Origin: JAIBAJ01 sp965284645
GTDB lineage: Bacteria; Bacteroidota; Bacteroidia; JAIBAJ01
Direction of reading: 5' to 3'
Length of the DNA stretch: 64,000 nt
NCBI GenBank assembly: GCA_965284645.1
Contig: OZ260106.1
Span: forward strand, 2,418,001-2,482,000
The translations under genes were made by a program, and so were the position numbers. This document shows positions 43,623 to 52,914 of the stretch, in pieces; position 1 is the stretch's first letter; each line of letters starts with the position of its first letter. The notes under the pieces were generated by a model, which saw nothing but the letters and a program-made list of their open reading frames with translations, was not told where the DNA came from and searched no databases.

Positions 43623-43676
43623 TTGACTGATTTGTGGGATTTAGGCCAAAGAATTGAAAAAAATATTCATCAAATG

Positions 43677-43706
43677 TTTGTGGAATAAAAATCTTCATAC
43701 ATTTGC
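43677..43706 (+). promoter_or_regulatory. Full -33/-7 promoter of the tRNA cluster
   Basis: TTTG at 43677-43680, a 17-base spacer, and TACATTTGC at 43698-43706. It is the most complete Bacteroidota-type promoter in the window, 57 bases before tRNA-Thr. Confidence 0.75.
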
Positions 43707-43762
43707 ACTCCCAAAATTTAGGGTACTGAACGACAAAGTTGTTTGACTCTTTATGGGGAAAA

Positions 43763-43835
43763 GCCGAAGTAGCTCAGCTGGTAGAGCAACTGATTTGTAA
43801 TCAGTAGGTCGGGGGTTCGATTCCCTTCTTCGGCT
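43763..43835 (+). tRNA. tRNA-Thr (anticodon TGT)
   Basis: Acceptor GCCGAAG with CTTCGGC, anticodon stem ACTGA/TCAGT around loop TTTGTAA (TGT), T-arm GGGGGTTCGATTCCC. CCA is not encoded. Confidence 0.97.
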
Positions 43836-43879
43836 CGATTAAGGTTCATTGAAATATTGTTGTTGTTGATAAAAGAATT

Positions 43880-43962
43880 GGGGCGATACCAGAGTGGCCA
43901 AATGGGGCAGACTGTAAATCTGCTGATTAATTTCTTCGGTGGTTCGAATCCACCTCGCCCCA
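43880..43962 (+). tRNA. tRNA-Tyr (anticodon GTA)
   Basis: 83 nt with a long variable arm. Acceptor GGGGCGA with TCGCCCC, anticodon stem GCAGA/TCTGC around loop CTGTAAA (GTA). CCA is not encoded. Confidence 0.97.
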
Positions 43963-43989
43963 CATAAGTCAAGGGTATAAATAAATTTA

Positions 43990-43998
43990 TATTTTTGC
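43990..43998 (+). promoter_or_regulatory. -7 promoter motif (TATTTTTGC) before tRNA-Gly
   Basis: A perfect match 38 bases before tRNA-Gly, which suggests that the second tRNA pair and perhaps tuf have their own start. Confidence 0.5.
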
Positions 43999-44010
43999 TG
44001 CCCAATTTTT

Positions 44011-44028
44011 ACACACACACACACACAC
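44011..44028. repeat. (AC)9 dinucleotide repeat
   Basis: Nine perfect AC units between the promoter motif at 43990 and tRNA-Gly, in the likely transcribed leader. Confidence 0.9.
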
Positions 44029-44035
44029 TGTTTAA

Positions 44036-44108
44036 GCGGAAGTAGCTCATTTGGTAGAGCATCAGCCTTCCAAGCTGAGGGTGGCCGGTTCGAGCCCGGT
44101 CTTCCGCT
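44036..44108 (+). tRNA. tRNA-Gly (anticodon TCC)
   Basis: Acceptor GCGGAAG with CTTCCGC, anticodon stem TCAGC/GCTGA around loop CTTCCAA (TCC), T-arm CCGGTTCGAGCCCGG. CCA is not encoded. Confidence 0.97.
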
Positions 44109-44114
44109 CTTAAA

Positions 44115-44186
<72 letters not shown>

Positions 44187-44258
44187 CTAACCTCAAAAGA
44201 AGCAATAGCTTCAAGATTCTAAGGATTTTTATGAATCTGAAAGAATCAAGAAAACTTG

Positions 44259-44296
44259 TTTGGGATATTTGAATTTTAGGATTCAAATACCCCAAA
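44259..44296 (+). other. Strong hairpin between tRNA-Thr and tuf
   Basis: TTTGGGATATTTGAAT pairs with ATTCAAATACCCCAAA with a single mismatch around a 6-nt loop. It lacks a T-tract, so it may be a processing or stability element in the tuf leader and not a terminator. Confidence 0.65.
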
Positions 44297-44360
44297 TTTG
44301 TCGTGTTACAAAAGAGAATAACTAAACCAAACAAAATAAACAACCTAAACTAAACCAAAA

Positions 44361-45548
44361 ATGGCAAAAGAAAAATTCGAGAGGACCAAACCTCACGTAA
44401 ACATTGGTACCATTGGACACGTTGACCATGGTAAAACCACCCTTACTGCTGCTATCACAACAGTATTGGCTAACAGAGGTCTTGCCGAGCTTCGTAGTTT
44501 TGACTCAATTGATAACGCTCCTGAAGAAAAAGAGCGTGGTATCACCATTAACACAGCCCACGTAGAATACCAAACTGAAAAACGTCACTATGCGCACGTT
44601 GACTGTCCAGGTCACGCTGACTACGTTAAGAACATGGTTACTGGTGCTGCCCAAATGGACGGTGCTATCCTAGTAGTTGCTGCTACAGACGGACCTATGC
44701 CTCAAACTCGCGAGCACATCCTTTTGGCTCGTCAGGTAGGCGTTCCAAAAATCGTTGTGTTCATGAATAAAGTGGACATGGTTGACGATCCAGAAATCCT
44801 TGAACTTGTTGAAATGGAGATTCGTGATCTTCTTTCTTTCTATGGATTTGATGGTGACGCTACACCAATCATCAAAGGTTCTGCCTTGGGTGGTTTGAAT
44901 AACGATGCTAAATGGGTAGAAAAAATCTTGGAATTGATGAGCGCAGTTGATGAGTTCATTCCACTTCCTCCACGTCAAATTGATCTTCCTTTCTTGATGC
45001 CAATCGAGGATGTATTCTCTATCACTGGTCGTGGTACAGTTGCTACAGGTCGTATTGAGCGTGGTATCATCACAGTAGGTGAAGAGGTTGAGATCGTTGG
45101 TATGCAAGTTGAGCGTATGAAATCAATCGTTACTGGTGTTGAGATGTTCCGTAAATTGTTGGATAAAGGAGAAGCTGGTGATAACGTTGGTCTACTTTTA
45201 CGTGGTATCGATAAAAACGATATCCGTCGTGGTATGGTAATGGCTAAGCCAGGTTCAATCACTCCACATACCAAATTTAAAGCTGAGATTTACGTATTGA
45301 AGAAAGAAGAAGGTGGTCGTCACACTCCTTTCCATAACAGATACCGTCCTCAGTTCTATTTCCGTACAACTGACGTAACAGGCGAGATCTTGTTGCCAGA
45401 AGGACGTGAAATGGTAATGCCTGGTGATAACGTAACTATTACAGTTGAACTTATCGTTCCAGTAGCTATGGACAAAGGTTTACGTTTCGCTATCCGCGAA
45501 GGTGGCCGTACTGTAGGTGCCGGTCAGGTAACTGAAATCGAAGCTTAA
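44361..45548 (+). CDS. tuf: Translation elongation factor Tu
   Basis: EF-Tu carries aminoacyl-tRNA to the ribosome using GTP. The 395-aa product has G1 GHVDHGKT (19-26), DCPGHADYV (G3), NKVD (G4) and the C-terminal GRTVGAGQVTEI end. It sits between tRNA-Thr and tRNA-Trp in the usual Bacteroidota tRNA-tuf-tRNA-secE order. Codon use is strongly biased, as expected for a highly expressed gene. Confidence 0.99.
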   Translation: MAKEKFERTKPHVNIGTIGHVDHGKTTLTAAITTVLANRGLAELRSFDSIDNAPEEKERGITINTAHVEYQTEKRHYAHVDCPGHADYVKNMVTGAAQMDGAILVVAATDGPMPQTREHILLARQVGVPKIVVFMNKVDMVDDPEILELVEMEIRDLLSFYGFDGDATPIIKGSALGGLNNDAKWVEKILELMSAVDEFIPLPPRQIDLPFLMPIEDVFSITGRGTVATGRIERGIITVGEEVEIVGMQVERMKSIVTGVEMFRKLLDKGEAGDNVGLLLRGIDKNDIRRGMVMAKPGSITPHTKFKAEIYVLKKEEGGRHTPFHNRYRPQFYFRTTDVTGEILLPEGREMVMPGDNVTITVELIVPVAMDKGLRFAIREGGRTVGAGQVTEIEA

Positions 45549-45568
45549 TTTTAAGTTTAATTCATAAA

Positions 45569-45609
45569 GCTAACTAAGGTGCTCTCCAATCGGGGGCACC
45601 TTTCTTAGC
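45569..45609 (+). terminator. Hairpin after tuf, possible terminator or processing site
   Basis: AAGGTGC pairs with GCACCTT, with an outer GCTAA/TTAGC stem. The T-tract is weak (TTTCTTAG), so read-through into tRNA-Trp and secE is likely. Confidence 0.45.
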
Positions 45610-45628
45610 CTAATGTAATTAACAAATT

Positions 45629-45701
45629 ACGGGTGTAGCTCAATTGGTAGAGTAGTGGTCTCCAAAACCATTGGTTGTAGGTTCGAGTCCTGCCACCCGT
45701 G
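45629..45701 (+). tRNA. tRNA-Trp (anticodon CCA)
   Basis: Acceptor ACGGGTG with CACCCGT, anticodon stem GTGGT/ACCAT around loop CTCCAAA (CCA), T-arm GTAGGTTCGAGTCCTGC. It lies 12 bp before secE. Confidence 0.97.
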
Positions 45702-45713
45702 CAAAACAACAAC

Positions 45714-45932
45714 ATGAACAAAATAACCGAATATATCCAAGAGTCTTATAGCGAACTTATTAATAAAGTTAGCTGGCCTTCTTGGGCTGAGTTGCAAGAA
45801 AGTGCCATCATTGTATTTTCTTCCTCAATTATCATTGCAATGTTCGTTTTCTTGATGGACTTTATTGTTGGTGTAAGACCTGAAGGTTCAGCTTGGTCTG
45901 GACTATTAGGACTTATCTACAGTTTATTCTAA
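45714..45932 (+). CDS. secE: Preprotein translocase subunit SecE
   Basis: SecE is the essential clamp of the SecYEG channel. The 72-aa product has the conserved ELINKVSWPSWAELQESA motif and one C-terminal membrane helix (IIVFSSSIIIAMFVFLMDFIVG). The ATG at 45714 was chosen because the longer frame starts inside tRNA-Trp. It precedes nusG, as in most bacteria. Confidence 0.97.
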   Translation: MNKITEYIQESYSELINKVSWPSWAELQESAIIVFSSSIIIAMFVFLMDFIVGVRPEGSAWSGLLGLIYSLF

Positions 45933-45951
45933 ACTTCAATTCCCTACTGAA

Positions 45952-46503
45952 ATGAGTGATGCAAATGTAAAAAAGTGGTATGTGGTTAAGGCTGTGAGCG
46001 GACAGGAGAAGAAGGTTAAAGAACTTATTCAGTCTGAGATCATACATAACAAACTTGAAGAGTATGTTGCTCAAGTGTTAATTCCTACTGAGAAGGTTTA
46101 TCAAATTAGAAACGGTAAAAAGGTACAAAAGGAAAAAAGCTACCTACCTGGGTATATTCTAATTGAAGCTGCTCTTGTTGGAGAAGTTCCTCACGTAATT
46201 AAAAATATCAATGGTGTAGTTGGTTTTTTAGGTGCATCTAAAGGAGCTGAACCTTTGCCTTTAAGACAAGCTGAAGTTAATCGTATTTTAGGAAAAGTAG
46301 ATGAGCTTGCAGATGCTGCAACTGAATTAAGCAATCCATTCATTGTAGGCGAATCCGTTAAAGTGATCGATGGTCCATTTAATAGTTTTACTGGTATTAT
46401 CGAAGAGATTAACGAAGAGAAGAAGAAATTAAAAGTTATGGTTAAAATTTTCGGCCGTAAAACTCCTCTTGAGTTGAGTTATATGCAAGTCGAAAAAACC
46501 TAG
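45952..46503 (+). CDS. nusG: Transcription termination/antitermination factor NusG
   Basis: The 183-aa product has the NGN domain (KKWYVVKAVSGQEKKVKELI, LPGYILIEA) and the C-terminal KOW domain (GESVKVIDGPFNSFTGIIEEI). NusG binds RNA polymerase, couples it to the ribosome and modulates pausing. It lies 19 bp after secE and is followed by a terminator that separates it from the ribosomal protein operon. Confidence 0.98.
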   Translation: MSDANVKKWYVVKAVSGQEKKVKELIQSEIIHNKLEEYVAQVLIPTEKVYQIRNGKKVQKEKSYLPGYILIEAALVGEVPHVIKNINGVVGFLGASKGAEPLPLRQAEVNRILGKVDELADAATELSNPFIVGESVKVIDGPFNSFTGIIEEINEEKKKLKVMVKIFGRKTPLELSYMQVEKT

Positions 46504-46522
46504 TTAAGTTACCTCCCATTAG

Positions 46523-46557
46523 AAACGCCGACTAATGCTAAATTGTCGGCGTTTTTT
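46523..46557 (+). terminator. Intrinsic terminator after nusG
   Basis: Perfect stem AAACGCCGAC with GTCGGCGTTT and a T run. It closes the secE-nusG transcript. Confidence 0.9.
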
Positions 46558-46618
46558 GTTGGTTTATGGTTTCTTTACAAATAATTTAAAATATATTTCC
46601 TGCAATTGAAAAAATGTT

Positions 46619-46627
46619 TATCTTTGC
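46619..46627 (+). promoter_or_regulatory. rplK operon -7 promoter motif (TATCTTTGC)
   Basis: A perfect TAnnTTTGC after the nusG terminator. It leaves an unusually long leader of about 185 nt before the rplK ATG. Confidence 0.6.
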
Positions 46628-46815
46628 ACCCCTTTTCTTGGTGCATTCTATCAAATTTCAGTCCAAAATCATAAATGGTTTGAAATCAAAGGAAGTAAGA
46701 TTAAAAGGATAAAATAGAATTAAAGCATTGGACTTGTCCCTGCGCCAACATAAGCTTCCTGGCAATGGTTGATCGGTTCAATAATCAAACAATAAATAAA
46801 TAAGTAACAAAAACA
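46628..46815 (+). promoter_or_regulatory. Long rplK leader, possible autoregulatory site
   Basis: Most transcripts in this window seem to have leaders under 50 nt, while this one has about 185 nt and no coding frame. L1 or L10 leader-binding sites are known in other bacteria. No fold was assigned with confidence. Confidence 0.3.
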
Positions 46816-47256
46816 ATGGCAAAAGAAGTAAGTGCGTTGATTAAGTTACAGGTAAAGGGCGGTGCTGCAAATCCTTCACCTCCTATCGGACCTGCATTAG
46901 GTGCGAAAGGTGTGAACATTATGGAGTTCTGTAAGCAATTCAACGCTCGCACCCAAGACAAACCTGGGCAAGTATTACCTGTAATTATCACAGTTTACGC
47001 CGACAAATCGTTTGATTTCATTATCAAAACTCCGCCGGTTGCCATCCAGTTGCTTGATGCTGCAAAAATTAAGTTGGGTTCTGCAGAGCCAAACCGTAAA
47101 AGGGTTGGATCTGTAAACTGGACGCAAGTACGTAGCATTGCAGAAGCCAAAATGCCAGATTTGAACTGCTTCACTATTGAATCAGCTATGAGTATGGTTG
47201 CTGGAACTGCACGTAGCATGGGTATCGCAATCGAAGGTGAATCACCTTTAAACTAA
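46816..47256 (+). CDS. rplK: 50S ribosomal protein L11
   Basis: The 146-aa product has KLQVKGGAANPSPPIGPALGAKGVNIMEFC, the typical L11 N-terminus, and the rRNA-binding C-terminal domain. First gene of the rplKAJL-rpoBC block, with rplA 31 bp downstream. Confidence 0.99.
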   Translation: MAKEVSALIKLQVKGGAANPSPPIGPALGAKGVNIMEFCKQFNARTQDKPGQVLPVIITVYADKSFDFIIKTPPVAIQLLDAAKIKLGSAEPNRKRVGSVNWTQVRSIAEAKMPDLNCFTIESAMSMVAGTARSMGIAIEGESPLN

Positions 47257-47287
47257 GGTAAATTAATCTTTTTATTAATCAACAAAA

Positions 47288-47983
47288 ATGGCAAGAATTC
47301 CAAAAAAACGCAAAGCTGTTTTAGCTAAGCTTGACCAGAATGCATCATACGATCTGGCAAAAGCTGCTGCTTTGGTTAAGGAAATCACCACCACCAAATT
47401 TGATGCATCGGTCGATGTGGCCGTACGTTTGGGAGTTGATCCACGTAAAGCCAATCAAATGGTTCGTGGTATCGTAACTCTTCCTCACGGAACAGGTAAA
47501 ACTGTTCGCGTTTTGGTGTTGTGTACGCCCGACAAAGAAGCTGAAGCAAAAGCTGCTGGTGCTGATCACGTTGGGTTAGATGATTACCTTGAAAAAATCA
47601 AAGGTGGCTGGACAGACGTTGATGTTATTATTACCATGCCAAGTGTTATGGCCAAATTAGGTCCATTAGGTAGAATCCTCGGTCCACGTGGATTGATGCC
47701 TAACCCTAAAACAGGTACTGTAACTATGGAAGTTGGAAAAGCAGTGAATGATGTAAAAGGCGGTAAAATCGACTTTAAAGTTGATAAAACTGGTATTATT
47801 CACTCTTCCATCGGTAAAGTTTCATTCGACGCTACCAAGCTCGCTGAAAACGCAAATGAGCTGATTTCTACAATTATCAAATTGAAACCTTCCTCAGCAA
47901 AAGGTGCTTATGTAAAATCAATTTACTTAAGCAGCACAATGAGTGCAAGTGTTCAAGTTGATCCAAAATCGGTTGGAGCCTAA
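47288..47983 (+). CDS. rplA: 50S ribosomal protein L1
   Basis: The 231-aa product has the L1 signature GRILGPRGLMPNPKTGTV and a normal length. L1 often represses its own operon by binding the leader of the mRNA. Confidence 0.99.
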   Translation: MARIPKKRKAVLAKLDQNASYDLAKAAALVKEITTTKFDASVDVAVRLGVDPRKANQMVRGIVTLPHGTGKTVRVLVLCTPDKEAEAKAAGADHVGLDDYLEKIKGGWTDVDVIITMPSVMAKLGPLGRILGPRGLMPNPKTGTVTMEVGKAVNDVKGGKIDFKVDKTGIIHSSIGKVSFDATKLAENANELISTIIKLKPSSAKGAYVKSIYLSSTMSASVQVDPKSVGA

Positions 47984-48012
47984 TTATTTAACCTCTTCGT
48001 TATCTTAAAGAA

Positions 48013-48537
48013 ATGAACAAAAACGAAAAAAATGAGGTGATTGACAGTATCGTGGCCTTGTTAGACAGTAATCAAAATTTTTACCTTGCTGACATTTCAG
48101 GTCTTTCGGCTGCCAAAACCAGTTTGCTACGCCGCCAATGCTTTGGAAGCAATATCAAACTGACTGTAGCCAAAAACACCTTGATCAAAAAGGCTCTAGA
48201 GCGTCAGAATAAAGATTATGGTAATCTATTCGACGTATTGCACGGAGGAACCTCTATCCTTGTGGCTGAAGATTACAAAGCCCCTGCTAAACTTATTAAA
48301 GAGTTTCGCAAAACAAGTGATAAGCCAATTCTCAAAGCTGCTTATGTTCAAGAAACCGTATTCATTGGTGATAACCAATTAGAAACGCTCGTTAAAATCA
48401 AATCCAAAAACGAACTTATTGGTGAAGTTATCGGATTACTACAATCGCCAGCCAAGAATGTTATTTCTGGGCTTAAAGGTAGTGCCGGAAATAAAATCGC
48501 TGGTCTCGTTAAGGCTTTGCAAGAACGAAATGCTTAA
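48013..48537 (+). CDS. rplJ: 50S ribosomal protein L10
   Basis: The 174-aa product forms the base of the ribosomal stalk. It has the N-terminal FYLADISGLSAAKTSLLRRQC block and VAKNTLIKKAL, and C-terminal helices that bind L7/L12. Confidence 0.98.
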   Translation: MNKNEKNEVIDSIVALLDSNQNFYLADISGLSAAKTSLLRRQCFGSNIKLTVAKNTLIKKALERQNKDYGNLFDVLHGGTSILVAEDYKAPAKLIKEFRKTSDKPILKAAYVQETVFIGDNQLETLVKIKSKNELIGEVIGLLQSPAKNVISGLKGSAGNKIAGLVKALQERNA

Positions 48538-48603
48538 TCGCACCCTCAAACAAACAAAAACAAACAATCTTTTTAATTATCAATCTCTAAAAATCAAATA
48601 AAA

Positions 48604-48984
48604 ATGGCAGATCTTAAAGCTTTCGCAGAACAGTTGGTAAACCTAACTGTTAAAGAAGTAAATGAACTTGCTCAAATCCTTAAAGACGAATATGGTATCG
48701 AACCAGCAGCTGCTGCTGTTGCCGTTGCTGCCCCAGCTGGTGGTGGTGATGCTCCTGCTGCTGCCGCTGAAAAATCCACATTCGATGTTGTACTTACCTC
48801 TGGTGGTCAAGCTAAACTTGGTGTTGTGAAACTTGTTAAAGAAATCACAGGTCTAGGTTTGAAAGAAGCTAAGGATTTGGTTGACGCTGCTCCTAAAGCC
48901 GTTAAAGAAGGCGTTTCTAAAGAAGAAGCAGAATCTATCAAAGCTCAACTTACAGAAGCTGGTGCTGAAGTCGAAATTAAGTAA
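48604..48984 (+). CDS. rplL: 50S ribosomal protein L7/L12
   Basis: The 126-aa product has the N-terminal dimer helix, an Ala-rich hinge (about 37-57) and the C-terminal factor-binding domain with GLGLKEAKDLVDAAPKAVKEG. It is followed by a hairpin that may lower read-through into rpoB. Confidence 0.99.
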   Translation: MADLKAFAEQLVNLTVKEVNELAQILKDEYGIEPAAAAVAVAAPAGGGDAPAAAAEKSTFDVVLTSGGQAKLGVVKLVKEITGLGLKEAKDLVDAAPKAVKEGVSKEEAESIKAQLTEAGAEVEIK

Positions 48985-49004
48985 GCTTTAGCCCGTAATA
49001 TTTT

Positions 49005-49050
49005 GGTTCAGCAGTCCTGTTTTTACAGACTGCTGAACCCTTTTGTGTTT
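49005..49050 (+). terminator. Attenuator hairpin between rplL and rpoB
   Basis: Perfect 12-bp stem GGTTCAGCAGTC with GACTGCTGAACC, followed by a broken T-tract (CTTTTGTGTTTTG). An rplL-rpoB attenuator is known in other bacteria; the weak T-tract fits partial termination. Confidence 0.7.
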
Positions 49051-49094
49051 TGTAGGTATCCAGATTTTATTAATCGAATTTAAAAGAATTTACC

Positions 49095-52000
49095 TTGGAC
49101 AATAAACTCCAAAACCAACGGATAAATTTCGCTAGTGCTAAATCCCTAGCAAATTATCCCGACTTCCTTGAAATCCAATTAAAATCCTTCCAAGATTTTT
49201 TCCAGTTTGAAACTACACCGGAAAATCGCAGTCAGGAAGGATTGTTTAAAGTTTTCTCTGAGAACTTCCCTATTACAGACGCACGAAATAATTTCGTGCT
49301 AGAATTCATTGACTATTTTATTGACCCTCCTCGTTACTCCATCGATGAGTGTATCGAAAGGGGATTGACATACAGCGTTCCGCTTAAGGCTAAGCTTAAA
49401 CTCTATTGTACAGATCCTGAACATGAGGATTTTGAAACAATCGTACAAGATGTTTATTTGGGTACCATACCTTACATGACTCCAAAAGGTACTTTCGTTA
49501 TCAATGGAGCTGAAAGGGTTGTGGTTTCTCAGTTGCACCGTTCCCCAGGTGTTTTCTTCGGACAAAGCTACCATGCTAATGGTACCAAATTATACTCCGC
49601 TAGGGTTATCCCATTTAAAGGTAGTTGGATTGAATTCGCCACCGATATTAATAGCGTGATGTATGCTTATATCGACCGTAAGAAAAAGCTTCCTGTTACT
49701 ACCTTGCTTCGTGCCATTGGTTTTGAAAGTGATAAAGCTATTCTTGAGATATTCAACCTTGCCGATGAAATTAAAGTTAGCAAGGCCGCTCTTAAAAAAG
49801 TAGTTGGACGTCGTTTGGCTGCTAGGGTTCTTCGTACATGGATCGAAGATTTTGTGGATGAAGATACCGGAGAGGTTGTTTCTATCGAACGTAATGAAGT
49901 ATTGGTTGAACGTGAAGTAGTTCTTACCAATGACCATATCGATTTGATTGCTGATGCCGGAGTTAAATCCATTATTCTTCATAAAGAAGAACATGAAAGT
50001 GTGGATTTCTCTATTATCTATAACACCCTTCAAAAGGATACTTCGAACTCTGAAAAAGAGGCGGTTGAACAAATTTATCGTATTCTCCGTAACGCTGAGC
50101 CACCAGATGAAGAAACTGCGCGTGGTATTATTGAGAAATTGTTTTTCTCAGATAAACGCTATGACCTTGGTGAAGTTGGTCGTTATCGGATCAATAAAAA
50201 ATTAGGACTTTCAACGCCAAATGAAGTAAAAGTCCTAACGAAAGAAGATATAATCTCCATTATTAAGTATCTGATCCAATTGATCAATTCTAAAGCAGAT
50301 GTGGATGATATCGATCACTTATCAAATCGTCGTGTTCGTACCGTTGGAGAACAATTATATGGACAATTCGGAGTTGGTCTAGCCCGTATGGCACGTACCA
50401 TTCGTGAAAGGATGAACGTGAGGGATAATGAGGTATTTACCCCAACCGATTTGATTAATGCCAAAACTCTTTCTTCAGTTATTAACTCGTTCTTTGGTAC
50501 AAACCAATTGAGCCAGTTTATGGACCAAACTAATCCTTTAAGTGAGATTACCCACAAGCGTCGTCTTTCGGCCCTTGGTCCCGGCGGTCTTTCTAGGGAA
50601 AGGGCTGGTTTTGAGGTTCGTGACGTTCACTATACCCACTATGGTAGGTTGTGTACTATCGAAACACCGGAAGGTCCTAATATCGGGTTGATTTCTTCGC
50701 TTTGTGTATTTGCTAAGATTAATAGACTTGGTTTTATTGAAACACCTTATCGTACTATAACTGAAGGTAAAGTGGATGTAAACACTGCAGCTAAATATTT
50801 AAGTGCAGAAGAGGAAGAAGTACATACAATTGCACAAGCTGTTGCCGACTACGATAAAGAAGGTAATTTCTTGACTCCTAAAATCAAAGCCCGTTACCAA
50901 GGTGACTTCCCGATTATGGAGCCTAAGAATGTTCAATTGATGGACGTTGCACCAAACCAAATTGCCTCTATAGCAGCATCCTTGATTCCTTTCCTTGAGC
51001 ACGATGACGCCAACCGTGCATTGATGGGGTCAAACATGATGAGACAAGCTGTTCCTTTGCTTCGCCCTGAAGCTCCTTTCGTTGGAACTGGTCTTGAAGG
51101 ACCTGTTGCTCGTGATTCTAGGGTTTTGATAAATGCAGAAGGTGATGGTATTGTTGAATATGTAGATGCAAATTATGTTACTATTCGTTATAGCCGAACT
51201 GAAGAAGAAAAAAGTTTGAGCTTCGATGATGATGTAAAAACCTATAAGCTGGTTAAATTCCGTAAAACCAACCAAAGCACCTGCGTTAACTTAAAACCAA
51301 TCGTACGTAAAGGCGAAAAAGTAAGAGAAGGCCAAGTATTGTGCGAAGGTTATGCAACCCAACAAGGTGAATTGGCCTTAGGTCGTAACTTGAAAGTGGC
51401 CTTCATGCCATGGAAAGGTTATAACTTTGAGGATGCGATTGTAATTTCTGAACGTGTTGTTAAAGATGATATTTTCACTTCGTTACACATCGAAGAATAC
51501 ATCCTTGAAGTGCGTGATACTAAACGCGGTTTGGAAGAATTAACCTCTGATATTCCGAATGTTTCAGAAGAAGCAACCAAAGAATTGGATAAGAACGGTT
51601 TGATCCGTGTAGGTGCTGAAGTGAAACCTGGTGATATTCTTATCGGAAAAATTACTCCAAAAGGTGAGACTGATCCTTCGCCAGAAGAAAAACTTTTGCG
51701 TGCCATCTTTGGCGATAAAGCTGGTGATGTGAAAGATGCTTCCTTGAAAGCGCCTCCATCCTTGAGCGGTGTTGTTATTGATAAAAAATTGTTCTCAAAA
51801 GCAATAAAAGACAAAAAATCCAAAAACGAAGAAAAAGTTCTTTTGGACAAAATTGAAGCTGAATTCAATGGTCAAGTTGCTGATTTGAAAAACAAATTGA
51901 TCGATAAATTGTTCAACTTGGTGAATGGTAAAACCTCTCAAGGTGTTCAAACTGTTTATAAAGAAATTATCATTGCAAAAGGTACCAAGTTTACACAAAA

Positions 52001-52904
52001 AATGTTGCAAAACATCGATTATCAAAATGTGAACCCGACCAATTGGACAACCGATAAGGACAAAAACAAACAGATCAAACAACTTCTTCACAATTATAAC
52101 ATCAAATACAATGATTTGTTGGGTGTTTATAAACGTAAGAAATACAATATCACCATTGGTGACGAACTACCACAAGGTATCGTACAATTGGCAAAAGTTT
52201 ATATTGCACGTAAACGTAAGCTGAAAGTAGGAGATAAAATGGCCGGTCGTCACGGTAACAAAGGTATTGTAGCTCGTATCGTTCGTGATGAAGATATGCC
52301 ATTCTTGGAAGATGGAACTCCTGTTGATATCGTGTTGAATCCGCTGGGTGTACCTTCAAGGATGAACTTGGGTCAGATTTACGAAACTGTATTAGCTTGG
52401 GCCGGTAAAGAATTGGGATTGAAATTTGCAACACCAATTTTTGATGGTGCAACATTGGATGATATTAACCATTATACAGATCAAGCAGGAATTCCTCGTT
52501 ACGGTCGTACTTATTTGCACGATGGTGGAACAGGGGATAGGTTTGATCAGCCAGCAACAGTAGGTATTATCTACATGTTGAAACTAGGCCACATGGTTGA
52601 TGATAAAATGCACGCTAGGTCAATCGGACCATACTCACTTATCACGCAGCAACCATTGGGTGGTAAAGCCCAGTTCGGAGGTCAAAGATTTGGTGAGATG
52701 GAGGTTTGGGCCTTGGAAGCATTCGGTGCTGCCAATATCCTTCAAGAGATTTTGACTATTAAGTCGGATGACGTTGTCGGACGTGCCAAAGCCTATGAGT
52801 CTATCGTAAAAGGTGAACCAATGCCAACTCCTGGAATTCCAGAATCGTTCAATGTATTGTTGCACGAGTTGCGCGGTCTTTGCCTTGACGTAACCCTTGA
52901 CTAG
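49095..52904 (+). CDS. rpoB: DNA-directed RNA polymerase subunit beta
   Basis: The 1269-aa product has all beta-subunit landmarks, including the rifampicin region (FFGTNQLSQFMDQTNPLSEITHKRRLSALGPGG near residues 463-494) and the GDKMAGRHGNKGIV segment. The rifampicin-site residues look wild type. The start is TTG at 49095, giving MDNKLQNQRINFASAK. It is separated from rpoC by a terminator-like hairpin. Confidence 0.99.
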   Translation: MDNKLQNQRINFASAKSLANYPDFLEIQLKSFQDFFQFETTPENRSQEGLFKVFSENFPITDARNNFVLEFIDYFIDPPRYSIDECIERGLTYSVPLKAKLKLYCTDPEHEDFETIVQDVYLGTIPYMTPKGTFVINGAERVVVSQLHRSPGVFFGQSYHANGTKLYSARVIPFKGSWIEFATDINSVMYAYIDRKKKLPVTTLLRAIGFESDKAILEIFNLADEIKVSKAALKKVVGRRLAARVLRTWIEDFVDEDTGEVVSIERNEVLVEREVVLTNDHIDLIADAGVKSIILHKEEHESVDFSIIYNTLQKDTSNSEKEAVEQIYRILRNAEPPDEETARGIIEKLFFSDKRYDLGEVGRYRINKKLGLSTPNEVKVLTKEDIISIIKYLIQLINSKADVDDIDHLSNRRVRTVGEQLYGQFGVGLARMARTIRERMNVRDNEVFTPTDLINAKTLSSVINSFFGTNQLSQFMDQTNPLSEITHKRRLSALGPGGLSRERAGFEVRDVHYTHYGRLCTIETPEGPNIGLISSLCVFAKINRLGFIETPYRTITEGKVDVNTAAKYLSAEEEEVHTIAQAVADYDKEGNFLTPKIKARYQGDFPIMEPKNVQLMDVAPNQIASIAASLIPFLEHDDANRALMGSNMMRQAVPLLRPEAPFVGTGLEGPVARDSRVLINAEGDGIVEYVDANYVTIRYSRTEEEKSLSFDDDVKTYKLVKFRKTNQSTCVNLKPIVRKGEKVREGQVLCEGYATQQGELALGRNLKVAFMPWKGYNFEDAIVISERVVKDDIFTSLHIEEYILEVRDTKRGLEELTSDIPNVSEEATKELDKNGLIRVGAEVKPGDILIGKITPKGETDPSPEEKLLRAIFGDKAGDVKDASLKAPPSLSGVVIDKKLFSKAIKDKKSKNEEKVLLDKIEAEFNGQVADLKNKLIDKLFNLVNGKTSQGVQTVYKEIIIAKGTKFTQKMLQNIDYQNVNPTNWTTDKDKNKQIKQLLHNYNIKYNDLLGVYKRKKYNITIGDELPQGIVQLAKVYIARKRKLKVGDKMAGRHGNKGIVARIVRDEDMPFLEDGTPVDIVLNPLGVPSRMNLGQIYETVLAWAGKELGLKFATPIFDGATLDDINHYTDQAGIPRYGRTYLHDGGTGDRFDQPATVGIIYMLKLGHMVDDKMHARSIGPYSLITQQPLGGKAQFGGQRFGEMEVWALEAFGAANILQEILTIKSDDVVGRAKAYESIVKGEPMPTPGIPESFNVLLHELRGLCLDVTLD

Positions 52905-52914
52905 ATTTATTTAT

